The position numbers and the translations under genes are program-made. This document shows positions 51,910 to 61,777 of a stretch of 64,000 nt of DNA, one piece after another; positions within the stretch are counted from its first letter, which is position 1; each line of letters begins with the position of its first letter. Location: positions 744,001 to 808,000 of the forward strand of contig OZ244208.1 in NCBI GenBank assembly GCA_965216885.1. The letters are read 5' to 3'. The notes below the pieces were generated by a model. That model saw only the letters and a program-made list of their open reading frames with translations. It was not told where the DNA came from and did no database searches. Origin of the DNA: CAYNJG01 sp965216885 (GTDB taxonomy: Bacteria; Planctomycetota; Planctomycetia; Pirellulales; Pirellulaceae).

Positions 51910-52968
51910 TTAGCTGTCCATCTCGTAACGTTTGAGCTTGTTGTGTAGCGTTCGCGAAGTAATCCCCAGTTGCCGGGCAGCCGCGGTCTTGTTGCCAGCG
52001 GCCCGCTTGAGCGATTGGAGGATCATGGACTTTTCCATCTCATCCAGCGTCATGATCTCCGCCGTGGATGGCAGGGAATTCGTACCGGGCTCCGGTGTCT
52101 GGAAGTTGACCGGAAGATTCTCCAACGTGATCGTTGACGTATTGGTCAGCACGCTGGCGCGATGGATGACATTTCGCAGTTCGCGGATGTTTCCGGGCCA
52201 GCGATACTCCATGAGTCGATTCATGGCCTCGTGCACGACCTTCGTTACGGGCTGCTCGCCTTCATCGCGAAACAGCTGCAGGAAATGAAAAACGAGTTCA
52301 GGAATGTCTTCTGGATGCTCTCGCAGCGAAGGCATCTCCAGTCCCAGCACGTTCAGGCGATAGTAAAGATCCTGTCGAAAGTTGCCACGTTGAACTTCCT
52401 GTTCCAAGATGCGATTGGACGTAGCCACGATGCGTACATCGACGACCATGGTTTCGTTTCCACCGACTCGCTGGAATTCGGATTCCTCGAGTACTCGAAG
52501 CAGCTTCGCCTGTAATGCGAGGGGCATTTCGCTAATTTCGTCCAACAGCAGCGTGCCGCCGTTGGACCATTCGAAGCGCCCGATGTGCTGCGAGATTGCC
52601 CCGGTGAACGCCCCACGTTCGTGCCCGAAGAGTTCGCTCTCCAGAAGACCTTCTGACAGCGCTGCGCAGTTGACGCGAACATACGGACCGGCAGCACGCT
52701 TGCTACTTTGATGGATCAGTCGTGAAATGCCTTCTTTCCCGGTGCCGCTTTCTCCGGTGACCAGGACCGGCGCGTTGCTTGTCGCGTACTGCCGAGCCTG
52801 TCGCTGGAGCGATTGCATCAGATGCGAGTTACCCACGATTCGTTTCGACGAGGGTTCGTCCGCCCGCAACCAAGACTCCAGATCGTAGACCGACTGGAAA
52901 AGTTGCGACGCGTTCGCATTATCTGCAGGCAGTGGCGTGCCCGTGGTGGAGTGGAGGTTGTTGGTCAT
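51910..52968 (-). CDS. Sigma-54-dependent transcriptional activator without receiver domain
   Basis: A 352-residue bacterial enhancer-binding protein. AAA+ domain: Walker A GESGTGKE (~74-81), sigma-54 loop GAFTGA, Walker B GGTLLLDE, arginine finger in RQDLYYRLNVLGLEMPSLREHPEDIP. The C-terminal Fis-type helix-turn-helix is KTAAARQLGITSRTLHNKLKRYEM. The first ~40 residues are too short for a sensory domain, as in some FleQ-like regulators. Likely master activator of the sigma-54 flagellar genes, such as the promoter at 49443. It is followed downstream by nothing on its strand; upstream partners end seven bases away. Confidence 0.93.
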   Translation of the reverse strand: MTNNLHSTTGTPLPADNANASQLFQSVYDLESWLRADEPSSKRIVGNSHLMQSLQRQARQYATSNAPVLVTGESGTGKEGISRLIHQSSKRAAGPYVRVNCAALSEGLLESELFGHERGAFTGAISQHIGRFEWSNGGTLLLDEISEMPLALQAKLLRVLEESEFQRVGGNETMVVDVRIVATSNRILEQEVQRGNFRQDLYYRLNVLGLEMPSLREHPEDIPELVFHFLQLFRDEGEQPVTKVVHEAMNRLMEYRWPGNIRELRNVIHRASVLTNTSTITLENLPVNFQTPEPGTNSLPSTAEIMTLDEMEKSMILQSLKRAAGNKTAAARQLGITSRTLHNKLKRYEMDS

Positions 52969-52974
52969 CCGGGT

Positions 52975-53403
52975 TCAGCGGTCTTCCAGTTTCGCGGCAC
53001 TGTAGGCTGCCTGCATGTTTCGGGAATTCATGCCGGGTGTCCGAGCGGCAGGGCGTCGATCACGGGCGGCAGTTGCAAGTCTTTCGGCTTCGTCAATCGG
53101 GCCGATCATCTGATTGATGGCTTTGGTGAGTTGGTCGACGGCACTTCGCAGTTCGGCGTTGGCGGACGCTTTGGAACTGTCCCATTCTTTTCGCATGGGG
53201 CGCACGGATGTTTCGACTTCCTGAATCGAATCCATGATTTTTCGAAGTTCGTTTGTCTGGCCAACTCCGTCGTCTCCGTTGGCAAATCCATCGCGAACGG
53301 AAATGGCGATCTTGGTAGCCTCGCCGTATAGCGCCGTCAAATGCTGATAGGCCGCGGCGAGTTGAAGTTGTAAGTCATTCCGTGGATCTTGCGACGAGTT
53401 CAT
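52975..53403 (-). CDS. Small helical protein, unknown
   Basis: A 142-residue cytoplasmic protein, predominantly helical with heptad-like spacing. Its ATG at 53403 overlaps the end of the upstream TPR gene, and its stop is six bases before the sigma-54 activator start, so the three are cotranscribed. It resembles flagellar export chaperones in size and charge but no motif confirms this. Confidence 0.65.
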   Translation of the reverse strand: MNSSQDPRNDLQLQLAAAYQHLTALYGEATKIAISVRDGFANGDDGVGQTNELRKIMDSIQEVETSVRPMRKEWDSSKASANAELRSAVDQLTKAINQMIGPIDEAERLATAARDRRPAARTPGMNSRNMQAAYSAAKLEDR

Positions 53404-54481
53404 TGGAAGCCTCCTTGAGCTGGACAAGGGTGTTCACCACACCCAAATGGCGTTGCTTCAGCCGCGCTGTCTTTCTCATCGTATCGAGCCACCATCGCGC
53501 CTTCTGGGCGCAGTAGGGTGAACTCTTGCCGGCAGCGGCAACTATTCGATAAAGGGATTCCGCCTGTTTTTCATTGTTCAGTCGTCGATGGCAGCCGGCC
53601 ATCTGATATCGGGCCCACGTTTGATCAGAAGCATTCAGTTCGTTGAGGTTGACGTTTTCGTAAATTCGCAACGCTAGTGAAATCTCACCGGTGGCGAACA
53701 GGTTGTTGGCAAGTCCCATCTGGTCGACCGCCTTGTCCGAGATGGCGATCGCATTGCCCATCAGCGATTCGATCGATTCCTTGGGAGACGTCGATTGGCT
53801 GGCCATGTTGGCTGGCGGGGGTGGAAGCGTGTCTGGATTTGGAATTGGCAGCGGCGCTGACGGGATTGCGTTCGGCGCCGGAGTTGTGGCAGGCGGCTGC
53901 GGATTTTTGGTCATCGCGGCAGCGTCAAGGTCTCGGCATTGTTCGACGGACATCGCCATCAGTCGCCGCAAACGGGACACCTTGTCGTCGATGTTGCGGA
54001 CACGTTGGCCACGTGCGGATTTCAGGCTGTTCACGGATTGTCGGAGTTCCTGCAGTCGTCGCTCGGCGTCGGATGGTTGAAAACGATCTGCTGATTGTGC
54101 CGTCATCGGAATGCCAGGTTGCGGAATGGCAGCCTCGGCTTGCGGTCTCGTCCGTGGGCTTGGAAGTGGGCCTGTCCCCGGTCTTGGTCGCGGGTTGGCT
54201 TGCGGTGTTCCGTCGATGATTGGTGCGGGCGTTGGAGCAAGCTCGGGTTCCGACGACGGCACTGCCGGCGGGGGTGGATCCAGGATGGAGCGGGAGCCGG
54301 GTCCTGAAATCGGTTTGTTAAGTGATAACGGGCGGTCGGGACGGAGGTCCTCTAACCGGGGTCCCTGCGCATGTGACCAGCCGGCGGGCAACATCATCAG
54401 CGTGATTGCAGCGAGGACTGGCTGCCGCAATCTGGTTGTGAATCGCGAACGCGTTGAGAGTTGTGGTCGTCTACTGGACAT
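53375..54481 (-). CDS. Exported Pro-rich TPR-like protein
   Basis: A 368-residue protein with a signal peptide (1-38, ending WSHAQ), a long Pro/Ser-rich region to ~210, and a helical C-terminal third with TPR-like pairs (NLFATGEISLALRIYENVNLNEL, YQMAGCHRRLNNEKQAESLYRIVA). It starts within the last codons of the larger TPR gene upstream. Not recognised; context suggests an envelope role linked to motility. Confidence 0.7.
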   Translation of the reverse strand: MSSRRPQLSTRSRFTTRLRQPVLAAITLMMLPAGWSHAQGPRLEDLRPDRPLSLNKPISGPGSRSILDPPPPAVPSSEPELAPTPAPIIDGTPQANPRPRPGTGPLPSPRTRPQAEAAIPQPGIPMTAQSADRFQPSDAERRLQELRQSVNSLKSARGQRVRNIDDKVSRLRRLMAMSVEQCRDLDAAAMTKNPQPPATTPAPNAIPSAPLPIPNPDTLPPPPANMASQSTSPKESIESLMGNAIAISDKAVDQMGLANNLFATGEISLALRIYENVNLNELNASDQTWARYQMAGCHRRLNNEKQAESLYRIVAAAGKSSPYCAQKARWWLDTMRKTARLKQRHLGVVNTLVQLKEASNELVARSTE

Positions 54482-56849
54482 GGGATTCTCCCGTTGAAAC
54501 AGAAATGCGTTTGACGGTCGAGGTCTGGGGGGTCTTGGGATTGGGCTGCGCCTGAGGTGGCAACAGTCCGGCGAAACAGATCGCGGCTTTCCGGTGATCC
54601 CTTTGGGATTCGTAGGCCCTACCAAGCAGTCGTAGTGTCTGGATCTTGCCGTCCTGTTCGTCGTCCGAGTCCATCAGCTCGTAGCAGACGTTCATGCACT
54701 TTTGGACTTCGCCTTTGTTCAGGGCAAACTCGGCGATCTGCCGTTTGGCAATTTTTGACCAGTTGCCTGACTTCGATTCTTCCAGCAGGCTCATCATCTG
54801 CACAAAAGCGTCCGGCTTGTTCTCCGCCAGGTAGTGCTTGCCCAGGTACAGCGCCAGCTCCTGTCGCAGTGGTTGCTGAATTCCAAGGTGAACTGCCTCT
54901 TCGTAGAGCCTCGCCGTTTCGGAGCTCATACCCAGTTCTTCGTAGATTCGACCCATGATGGTGTAGCCGGTGAAACCGAAGAATTCACGAGCGTCCGCGT
55001 TAACGATGGCGCTGGTGAGAGACCGCCCGGCACGCCGCATCTGTTCGTCGGTTCGAGCCGTACGGTACTGGGAGTAGGCGGACAGCAATGCCGCCGAATT
55101 CGCGAAGGGCTCGTCCTGCAATGACTTTCGCGCTTTCATCAATGCGGCGATTGCCATGCGGGGGTTGTCAAATTCGATGTAGGCGATTCCCAGCGAGATC
55201 GCCGACATGGCCATGATTTGTGAATCACGGGCGAGACTGGCGGCGCGTGTCAGTGAGCGGACGGCGGACTTCGGGTCGCCATTGGAGAGATACATTTCGC
55301 CTAGATAAAGGTAGGCGATCGGTTTCACGAACGAATTGGTCTGTTGATCCACGACGTGATAGAACGCCGCACGCGCGTCTTCGCGTCGCTCAAGTGCAAG
55401 GAGGCATTTGGCTCGATTGAAAGAAGCGATCTGTTGAATGCCGGATTCGCGATATCGGCTGATGATATCTTCGTTCAAATTCAGAGCACGATTGTAGTCC
55501 CCGTCGTAGTAGGCAAGATTCGACAGGGCGACAAAAGCCGTCGGGGCATGATGGTGGTCGGGGTACGTCGAGAGTGCCGACCGCAACGACTGGCTGGCTC
55601 GTGAACGCGTCAGTTGTTGTGCCTTCGCCGGATCGACTTCCCTGCTCGAGCGAATGGACAGCGACTGGATTTTCTCTTCGTATTCCCATTGCAACTGCAA
55701 CGGTTCCAGCAGCAAATCGAGCAGATTGTTGACCGGCAGATTCTGTACGTTGACCGAAGCAGTCCTGGTTGCCAGCAGTGTCTCGGCTTCAACGCTGATG
55801 GCCAGTCGTTGTTCCAGCGAGCTGACGATGTTTTCAATCAATGAAAGAACTTCCACCTGTTTTCGAAGAATCGAAACGGCGGCAAAGTCCGGATGACTGC
55901 CTGCTGCCCCGATGGTCTGAATGCCTTCCGATTCGGGGCTGGTCGCGATGATCTGATCGGACGCGTCCACGAATTGCAGTAGTCGGTTGACGCCAGGATT
56001 CAGCGTGTCCGCATCAATGACACGTTCGGAGGACAGATAGCTGTCAGGCAGGTGCGAGTTGGCTTCGTGGTAGGCGATATTCGCCCATTGATAGGCCACC
56101 TCCGCTGCAATGCCCGTCTTGATCAGAATCGCATCGGAGGACCGGAGGGCCAATTGCGACAGGAGCGAACGTGCCTCGGTCGTTTGCCCGGACTGCAACA
56201 GCACTCGGATCTGCCCTAGCAACGCTGCCTGGGCGACGGCCTTGTCGGTGCTGTCGGCTGCGAGTCGATAGTGCTGGATCGCGGCATTGCGGTCGTTGAG
56301 TTTTTCCTTACAGATGCCAATTTCATATGCCAGCAGGCCGCTGGGTCGAATCTGAAATTTCTGGGCAGCCTGAACGAAATTGTGATCGGCGCTGGCGAAG
56401 TCACCGCTGCGCAACAGCGCACTTGCCTGTCCCAGGACCACGTCGCGTTCCATCGCTTGCAACTCGTTGGCCTCCGTTTCGTCACCGACGGGAGGACGCA
56501 CGACTGCTGTCGTCAGATTGCCAGCGGGTGGATTGCTTGTGTCGGACGCTTGCCACGAAACCGCGTTCCCGGCAGTTCTTTTATCTGGTCCTGGTCTTTG
56601 AAGCAGAACGAGGACAACGACAAACAGCCCGCCAATCACGACCATATTGAACGCGAAAAGAACAGGCAGTAGCCAGGTGCGCTTTCCAGCCGTTGGCGCG
56701 CGAGTGGGTGGCGCCTGCGAACTGGCAGTTGCCCTATCGCTGTTGTTGGCTTTCGATCGTCTTTGGCGTTTTGGCTTACTCAAACCGTTGCGTCTCCGTT
56801 CAGCTGCTGGAAGAAAGCACGCTAATCCGTTGCGTTCCTCATCTTCCAT
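54471..56849 (-). CDS. Large membrane-anchored TPR protein with STN-like domain
   Basis: A 792-residue protein: basic cytoplasmic N terminus, one membrane helix (~60-85), then a periplasmic part. TPR-like pairs occur around 120-200 and repeatedly from ~400 to 770 (for example YLYLGEMYLSNGDPKSAVRSLTRAA). Between them (~335-385) is a stretch like the secretin/TonB short domain, VNVQNLPVNNLLDLLLEPLQLQWEYEE. I chose the ATG at 56849; a GTG at 56951 would add 34 residues. It heads the operon TPR - TPR-like - helical protein - activator. Similar large periplasmic TPR proteins scaffold the motor in epsilon-proteobacteria, but homology is not shown here. Confidence 0.75.
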   Translation of the reverse strand: MEDEERNGLACFLPAAERRRNGLSKPKRQRRSKANNSDRATASSQAPPTRAPTAGKRTWLLPVLFAFNMVVIGGLFVVVLVLLQRPGPDKRTAGNAVSWQASDTSNPPAGNLTTAVVRPPVGDETEANELQAMERDVVLGQASALLRSGDFASADHNFVQAAQKFQIRPSGLLAYEIGICKEKLNDRNAAIQHYRLAADSTDKAVAQAALLGQIRVLLQSGQTTEARSLLSQLALRSSDAILIKTGIAAEVAYQWANIAYHEANSHLPDSYLSSERVIDADTLNPGVNRLLQFVDASDQIIATSPESEGIQTIGAAGSHPDFAAVSILRKQVEVLSLIENIVSSLEQRLAISVEAETLLATRTASVNVQNLPVNNLLDLLLEPLQLQWEYEEKIQSLSIRSSREVDPAKAQQLTRSRASQSLRSALSTYPDHHHAPTAFVALSNLAYYDGDYNRALNLNEDIISRYRESGIQQIASFNRAKCLLALERREDARAAFYHVVDQQTNSFVKPIAYLYLGEMYLSNGDPKSAVRSLTRAASLARDSQIMAMSAISLGIAYIEFDNPRMAIAALMKARKSLQDEPFANSAALLSAYSQYRTARTDEQMRRAGRSLTSAIVNADAREFFGFTGYTIMGRIYEELGMSSETARLYEEAVHLGIQQPLRQELALYLGKHYLAENKPDAFVQMMSLLEESKSGNWSKIAKRQIAEFALNKGEVQKCMNVCYELMDSDDEQDGKIQTLRLLGRAYESQRDHRKAAICFAGLLPPQAQPNPKTPQTSTVKRISVSTGESHVQ

Positions 56850-57008
56850 CCAGTCGATCGTGTTTCTTTGATCGTCGAAGCGGCTCGTTAACTTCACCTG
56901 CTTGGGAAAAATATTCTTGTCAGGCAAGTTCTGCGCAGCGCGGCCGATCACTTATTTAGGGGAAGGAGTCCCGACGTAAAATCCCATTTGTGAAATGGAA
57001 CTTGAGAG

Positions 57009-57290
57009 ATGCAGATTCAACCAACCAACAATGGCTTTGACAATTCGACTCGTGATTTGCGAACCGGTGACGGCTCGCAGAACGCATCGTCGGGTGAGGT
57101 CATCCGGGAAGATGATGTTCAGACGCACGCACCACACTCGCGTGTTACTGAGTTGCTGAGTCTCATGAAGGACTCAGGAGAGTTTACCGAAGTCCGCGAA
57201 AAACGCGTGACCGAAGTGCTCGATCGTCTTGCAAGCGGATACTACAGCTCGCGGGTGGCAGCCGAACAAACGGCTCAACGAATTGGATAA
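57009..57290 (+). CDS. flgM: Anti-sigma-28 factor FlgM
   Basis: A 93-residue protein with a disordered N terminus and a C-terminal FlgM helix pair: REKRVTEVLDRLASGYYSSRVAAEQTAQRI. FlgM holds FliA until it is exported through the finished hook. It sits directly upstream of flagellin. Confidence 0.85.
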   Translation: MQIQPTNNGFDNSTRDLRTGDGSQNASSGEVIREDDVQTHAPHSRVTELLSLMKDSGEFTEVREKRVTEVLDRLASGYYSSRVAAEQTAQRIG

Positions 57291-57521
57291 CAGAGGGGAA
57301 ACCTTCGAAAGTTATTTGCCAACGACCAGGTATTGATGAATGTTGCATTACGGTTGTGTTCCACGAACAAACAACGGACCGACGCCAGGGAGGCACGGAA
57401 ACTAACTACAAATTTTTTTGTTTAAACCAGCTAAAACCCGATCCGCTGCGGTGGAGCAAAATTACTAACAACGGTGGTTCGGAACCTAATCGGGTGAAGC
57501 CTCACATCCTTGGAGTTTGAA

Positions 57522-58937
57522 ATGCTATCTGTTACTAACAATCCTCACTCCCTGATTGCTCAGCACAGCCTTGGAAAGTCGTCGACGGCTTTCAAGACTT
57601 CGCTCGAGCGACTGTCGTCAGGTCTGAAAATCAACCGTGGTGCTGACGGCCCTGCTGCGTTGGTTATTTCGGAGAAGCAGCGAACTCAGATTGCTGGTTT
57701 GCGACAGGCTATCGAGAATACGGAGAAAGCTGAGTCGCTCGTCCAGACCGCTGAAGGTGCTCTGAACGAAGTTAACAGCCTGCTCACGAAGATTCGAAGT
57801 CTCGCCATTGATTCGGCCAACACGGGCGTCAACGACTATGATGCGTTGACCGCCAATCAGGCTGAGATCGATAACGCTCTTGAGACGATCGATCGTATCG
57901 CCAACAACACCCAGTTCGGCACGAAGAAGCTTCTCAATGGCGATTCGGGCATCAAGGGTGTTACCAGCGACCCAACTACGTTCGCATTCCTCAACGCGAC
58001 CAGCGACACGGTAGCAGACGCTTACTCGATCGACGTTACGCAGGCTGCATTGCGTGGTACTCTCGATGCGGGTGCCGTCCAGGGTGGTGGACTGACTGCA
58101 GACGAAACACTGGTCATCAACGGCACCTCGGTTGAACTCAGCACAGGCATGAGTCAGGCACAGGTCATTGATCAGATCAACGCCGTGACGGCACAGACTG
58201 GCGTTATCGCTGACACCGGTGGTGCTGGTGGTGCAACCCGTCTGTACACCGAAGCATTCGGTTCGTCGGAAACCGTTCAGGTATCGTCGAACGTTGCTGC
58301 CGCGGTCACCAGCTCCGGTTTCGGTGCGGGTGGATCGAACACTGGTCAGGACGTTATCATTCAGGTTGATGGTGGTAACTCGTTCACCGGTCAGGGCAAC
58401 GTTGTTACGACTGATCAGGGTGCTGAAAAAGGCATCACGCTTCAGGTTCTTGAAACCGGTGCGGACCCAACCACGACGACAACGGGTGTAGTTGGTAACG
58501 TCACGGTGACGGACCAGTCGCTTCAGTTCCAGATCGGACCAAACGCCGATCAGACTGCTTCGATTGCAATCGGTCGATCGAACACCAACAGCCTCGGTAT
58601 TGGCCTTGCAAACCAGTTCGCCAACCTGAGCGAAATCAAGGTTCTGTCGGCTGAGCAGGCGAATGACGCAATCGCGATCATCGATTCGGCTGTTGACGAT
58701 ATCACGAACCTGCGTGGTGAGCTGGGTGCATTCCAGGCCAACACACTGCGTTCGACTGCCAACAACCTTCGTGCAACGCTCGAGAACACGATCAACGCCG
58801 AGTCGGTCATTCGTGACACGGACTTCGCTGAAGAGATCTCGAACTTCACGCAGGCACAGGTTCTGCAGCAGGCTGGTACTTCGGTTCTGTCGAACGCCAA
58901 CCAGATTCCACAGCTCGTCCTGTCGCTGCTTGGTTAA
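57522..58937 (+). CDS. fliC: Flagellin
   Basis: A 471-residue flagellin. The N-terminal D0/D1 part reads SLGKSSTAFKTSLERLSSGLKINRGADGPAALVISEKQRTQIAGLRQAIENTEKAESLVQ and the C-terminal part ends FTQAQVLQQAGTSVLSNANQIPQLVLSLLG, both classic. The variable centre covers ~140-370 and is Thr/Gly/Val-rich. The ATG at 57522 has TTGGAG upstream. A 230-base AT-rich leader precedes it; I did not find a convincing sigma-28 promoter there. Confidence 0.97.
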   Translation: MLSVTNNPHSLIAQHSLGKSSTAFKTSLERLSSGLKINRGADGPAALVISEKQRTQIAGLRQAIENTEKAESLVQTAEGALNEVNSLLTKIRSLAIDSANTGVNDYDALTANQAEIDNALETIDRIANNTQFGTKKLLNGDSGIKGVTSDPTTFAFLNATSDTVADAYSIDVTQAALRGTLDAGAVQGGGLTADETLVINGTSVELSTGMSQAQVIDQINAVTAQTGVIADTGGAGGATRLYTEAFGSSETVQVSSNVAAAVTSSGFGAGGSNTGQDVIIQVDGGNSFTGQGNVVTTDQGAEKGITLQVLETGADPTTTTTGVVGNVTVTDQSLQFQIGPNADQTASIAIGRSNTNSLGIGLANQFANLSEIKVLSAEQANDAIAIIDSAVDDITNLRGELGAFQANTLRSTANNLRATLENTINAESVIRDTDFAEEISNFTQAQVLQQAGTSVLSNANQIPQLVLSLLG

Positions 58938-58964
58938 GCGTCAGTTCGTTGAGTTAATTCTGAT

Positions 58965-59003
58965 CGTAGGTCTCGTATGACGGGGCCTACGGTCTTTTAT
59001 TTT
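58965..59003 (+). terminator. Intrinsic terminator after flagellin
   Basis: Stem CGTAGG/CCTACG with a 15-base loop that can pair further, followed by GTCTTTTATTTT. It fits a strong stop for the flagellin message before fliD. Confidence 0.8.
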
Positions 59004-59091
59004 GCATCACGGCTATTCCGTTTTTGCCCCAGGCGGACGTGATCCGAAAATAGTTCTGTCCCGCCATCGTTTTCCCGCCCGGATATTCGCC

Positions 59092-61137
59092 ATGCTTTCC
59101 ATCGACGGTCTCGTCACCGGTCTGGATACCGAATCCATCGTTAGCGGCATGCTGTCGCTTCAGCAAACCCAGATAGACCGACTGGGAATTGAAAAACAAC
59201 AGATCGAGCTTGAACAGTCCGCGTTTGAGACGCTTGAAAACAACCTGGTGGATGTCCAAAGTCAGATTCGCAAACTGAGTCGATCCAGTGGTGAAGTATT
59301 CGAGTCTCGCGTTGCGACCAGCAATGACGAGGAAGCAATCACGGTCGCCGCTTCCAAGGATGTGCCAGTTGGGGTCTACACAATCCGCGTGAAACAGCTC
59401 GCCCGAGCTCACCAGGTCTCCACGCAGGGATTCGCCAGTCCCGAGTCGCAGGTTGCTCACGGCGAATTTTCGATCCAGGTCGGCAATCGCGAAGCCAGAA
59501 CGTTCACCATTGGCGAAGACAACGATACGCTGGAAGGACTCGCAGCGGCGATCAACGACAGTACTTCGGATGTCGGCGCATCGGTGATCAATACCGGTTC
59601 CGATGCCGGCGACGCGTACCAGTTGCTGCTGACTTCACGACATACTGGTGAATCCAACGTGATTCAGGTGACCAGCCTCGGTGGCGATCCGGGGCCCGGT
59701 ACGGCGGTCAATTTCGACACGACGGTTCAAAAAGCGAAGGACGCCGAGATCCAGTTCGGCTCGGTCGATCCCGATGATCCGGATCCGGCGGAACCTATTG
59801 TCGCAACCAGCGAAACGTCACAGATCGAAGGTCTGATCGAAGGCCTGACACTGAATCTGCAAAAGGCGGACATCGACAAGGAAATCGCCATTACGGTTGA
59901 GCCGGACAAGGAAGCCATTCATACGGCGCTGCAGGATTTCGTCGACTCCGTGAACACCGTGCTGGGATTCATCGAGGAAAACTCCAAGTACGATACAGAA
60001 ACGGATACCCCTGGATTCTTTCTCAGTAATCGGGATGCCTTGCGAATCCAGACGGATTTGCGCAACACTCTCGGTGGCACCGTTCGAGGCGTCAATTCGG
60101 GCATGAACCGGCTGACGGCGATCGGCATTGGCTTCGAGGCCAACGGCCAGTTGGCGTTCGACAAGAGCCGTCTCGATGACGTTATCGATGGCAGCAACAC
60201 GCAATTCACACTTGATGATGTCCGTCGCATGTTCGTGGTCGACGCACAGTCGACGCGAAGCGGAATTGAATTCCTTTCAGCGACCTCGCGAACGGAAGCG
60301 TCTGACTTCAAGGAAGGCACGACGGAGCTGGATTCGATCGGCGTGGACATTCGGACGGCAGCCAAACAACCAAACCTGCTGGCGGCAACGGCCCTGGCGG
60401 CGAGTACGACCATTGACTCGACCAACAACCGTTTGAGCTTCGAGCTGGATGGCCTTGAGTTGGACCTGACGCTGGCGAACGGCGACTACACGGCTGCCGA
60501 ACTGGCCGATCATATTGAAACGGCCGTCAACAGTCATCCGGACATTGGTGGTCGCGAGTTGATTGTGGAAATACTCGATGACAAACTGAGTCTGACTTCG
60601 ATCGGTTACGGTGCCCTATCCACGGTTGGCGTTGGTCAGGCCGAGGAAAATTCCGTCCACAGTTTGCTGGGATTCGATGGCACCGAAACCGCCAAGGGAA
60701 TCGATGTACGTGGTGTCTTTATTCTTCCCGACGGGACGGAAGAAGAGGCCACCGGGATCGGACAGATCCTGACCGGAGGCGAAGACGGAAAAACGGCCGA
60801 CTTGTCGATTCGGGTTGGCTTGACGTCGGATACGGTTGTCGAGGGCGTTGATGCCGAGCTGACGATTACACGCGGTTTTGCGGGGTTGTTGGAGCAAACC
60901 CTGCAGTCGATTGTTGACGATGAGAACAGCGATTTTTCCCGCATTGAAGATGCCTTTGAACGGCGGTTGGAAGTTGCCCAGGGCACGATTGACCGCATGA
61001 CGGCCCGCTTTACGGCGGAAGAAGAGTCCATCCTTGCTGAATTCACGGCATTGGAGCTGGCCGTGGCGGAACTACAAAGTATCGGTCAGTCGATCGGTAG
61101 CAGTCTTGCATCGCTGCCGGCGGTGAACACCGGCTAA
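59092..61137 (+). CDS. fliD: Filament cap protein FliD
   Basis: A 681-residue protein starting MLSIDGLVTGLDTESIVSGMLSLQQTQIDRL, the FliD N-terminal pattern, with a C-terminal coiled coil FERRLEVAQGTIDRMTARFTAEEESILAEFTALELAVAELQSIGQSIGSSL. It caps the growing filament. The ATG at 59092 fits this N terminus; the frame is open 90 bases further upstream. Confidence 0.94.
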   Translation: MLSIDGLVTGLDTESIVSGMLSLQQTQIDRLGIEKQQIELEQSAFETLENNLVDVQSQIRKLSRSSGEVFESRVATSNDEEAITVAASKDVPVGVYTIRVKQLARAHQVSTQGFASPESQVAHGEFSIQVGNREARTFTIGEDNDTLEGLAAAINDSTSDVGASVINTGSDAGDAYQLLLTSRHTGESNVIQVTSLGGDPGPGTAVNFDTTVQKAKDAEIQFGSVDPDDPDPAEPIVATSETSQIEGLIEGLTLNLQKADIDKEIAITVEPDKEAIHTALQDFVDSVNTVLGFIEENSKYDTETDTPGFFLSNRDALRIQTDLRNTLGGTVRGVNSGMNRLTAIGIGFEANGQLAFDKSRLDDVIDGSNTQFTLDDVRRMFVVDAQSTRSGIEFLSATSRTEASDFKEGTTELDSIGVDIRTAAKQPNLLAATALAASTTIDSTNNRLSFELDGLELDLTLANGDYTAAELADHIETAVNSHPDIGGRELIVEILDDKLSLTSIGYGALSTVGVGQAEENSVHSLLGFDGTETAKGIDVRGVFILPDGTEEEATGIGQILTGGEDGKTADLSIRVGLTSDTVVEGVDAELTITRGFAGLLEQTLQSIVDDENSDFSRIEDAFERRLEVAQGTIDRMTARFTAEEESILAEFTALELAVAELQSIGQSIGSSLASLPAVNTG

Positions 61138-61190
61138 CGAAGTGATCGTTTTCTATCCCTCTCCTACCTGTCCCACCTGAGGAAGTCACC

Positions 61191-61616
61191 TTGCATTCCC
61201 GAAACGCTTACCAGAGTAAATCAGTCGCACAATGGACCCGAATCGAGATGCTGATTGCACTCTATGATGGAGTCATTCAACAACTTGAGCGGGGCATCGA
61301 GGCGATTGAAGCGGGCGACGCCTCCGTCGAAGTCGACAGTAAGCTTCGATCGGCGGCGTTGATCGAGATGATCGAATCGGGGCTTGATGATCAGAACGAA
61401 GATGCCACGGAACTTGTCGATTCAATTCGCAAGCTGTGTGACTACTCACGTCTGTGCATCAAGGAAGGCACTGCCGATCACCTCCGGTCCGCAGCACTGG
61501 TACTCTCGAATTTGCGAGATGGCTACGTGGGTATTCGCGACGAAGCCAATGAGCTGGAAAACACAGGTGTGATACCGCCATTGGAAATGCGCAAGGAGAT
61601 GAATACGGTCGTCTGA
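61191..61616 (+). CDS. fliS: Flagellin export chaperone FliS
   Basis: A 141-residue helical protein with the FliS start NAYQSKSVAQWTRIEMLIALYDGVIQQLERG. It keeps flagellin unfolded for export. Start is TTG at 61191 behind GAGGAAG. It follows fliD by 53 bases. Confidence 0.9.
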   Translation: MHSRNAYQSKSVAQWTRIEMLIALYDGVIQQLERGIEAIEAGDASVEVDSKLRSAALIEMIESGLDDQNEDATELVDSIRKLCDYSRLCIKEGTADHLRSAALVLSNLRDGYVGIRDEANELENTGVIPPLEMRKEMNTVV

Positions 61617-61777
61617 GACGTGCCGTTGGCGACTGGCATTGCGGGAAAATCCCGCACGTTTTGTCGGGTGAATGCTACCCTTGCAGTACGAGCGAAGTTT
61701 CGTTCGCTCCTCCAGCTGAGATCGTTACCACATGGGGTGGTGACACTCGGTTGCCAAGTGCAAAGAAGCGAGATGCC

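Noticed and set aside
57410..57460. Sigma-28 promoter before flagellin
   Set aside because: TAAA and CGAT elements are present but the spacing is wrong (12 instead of about 17 bases).
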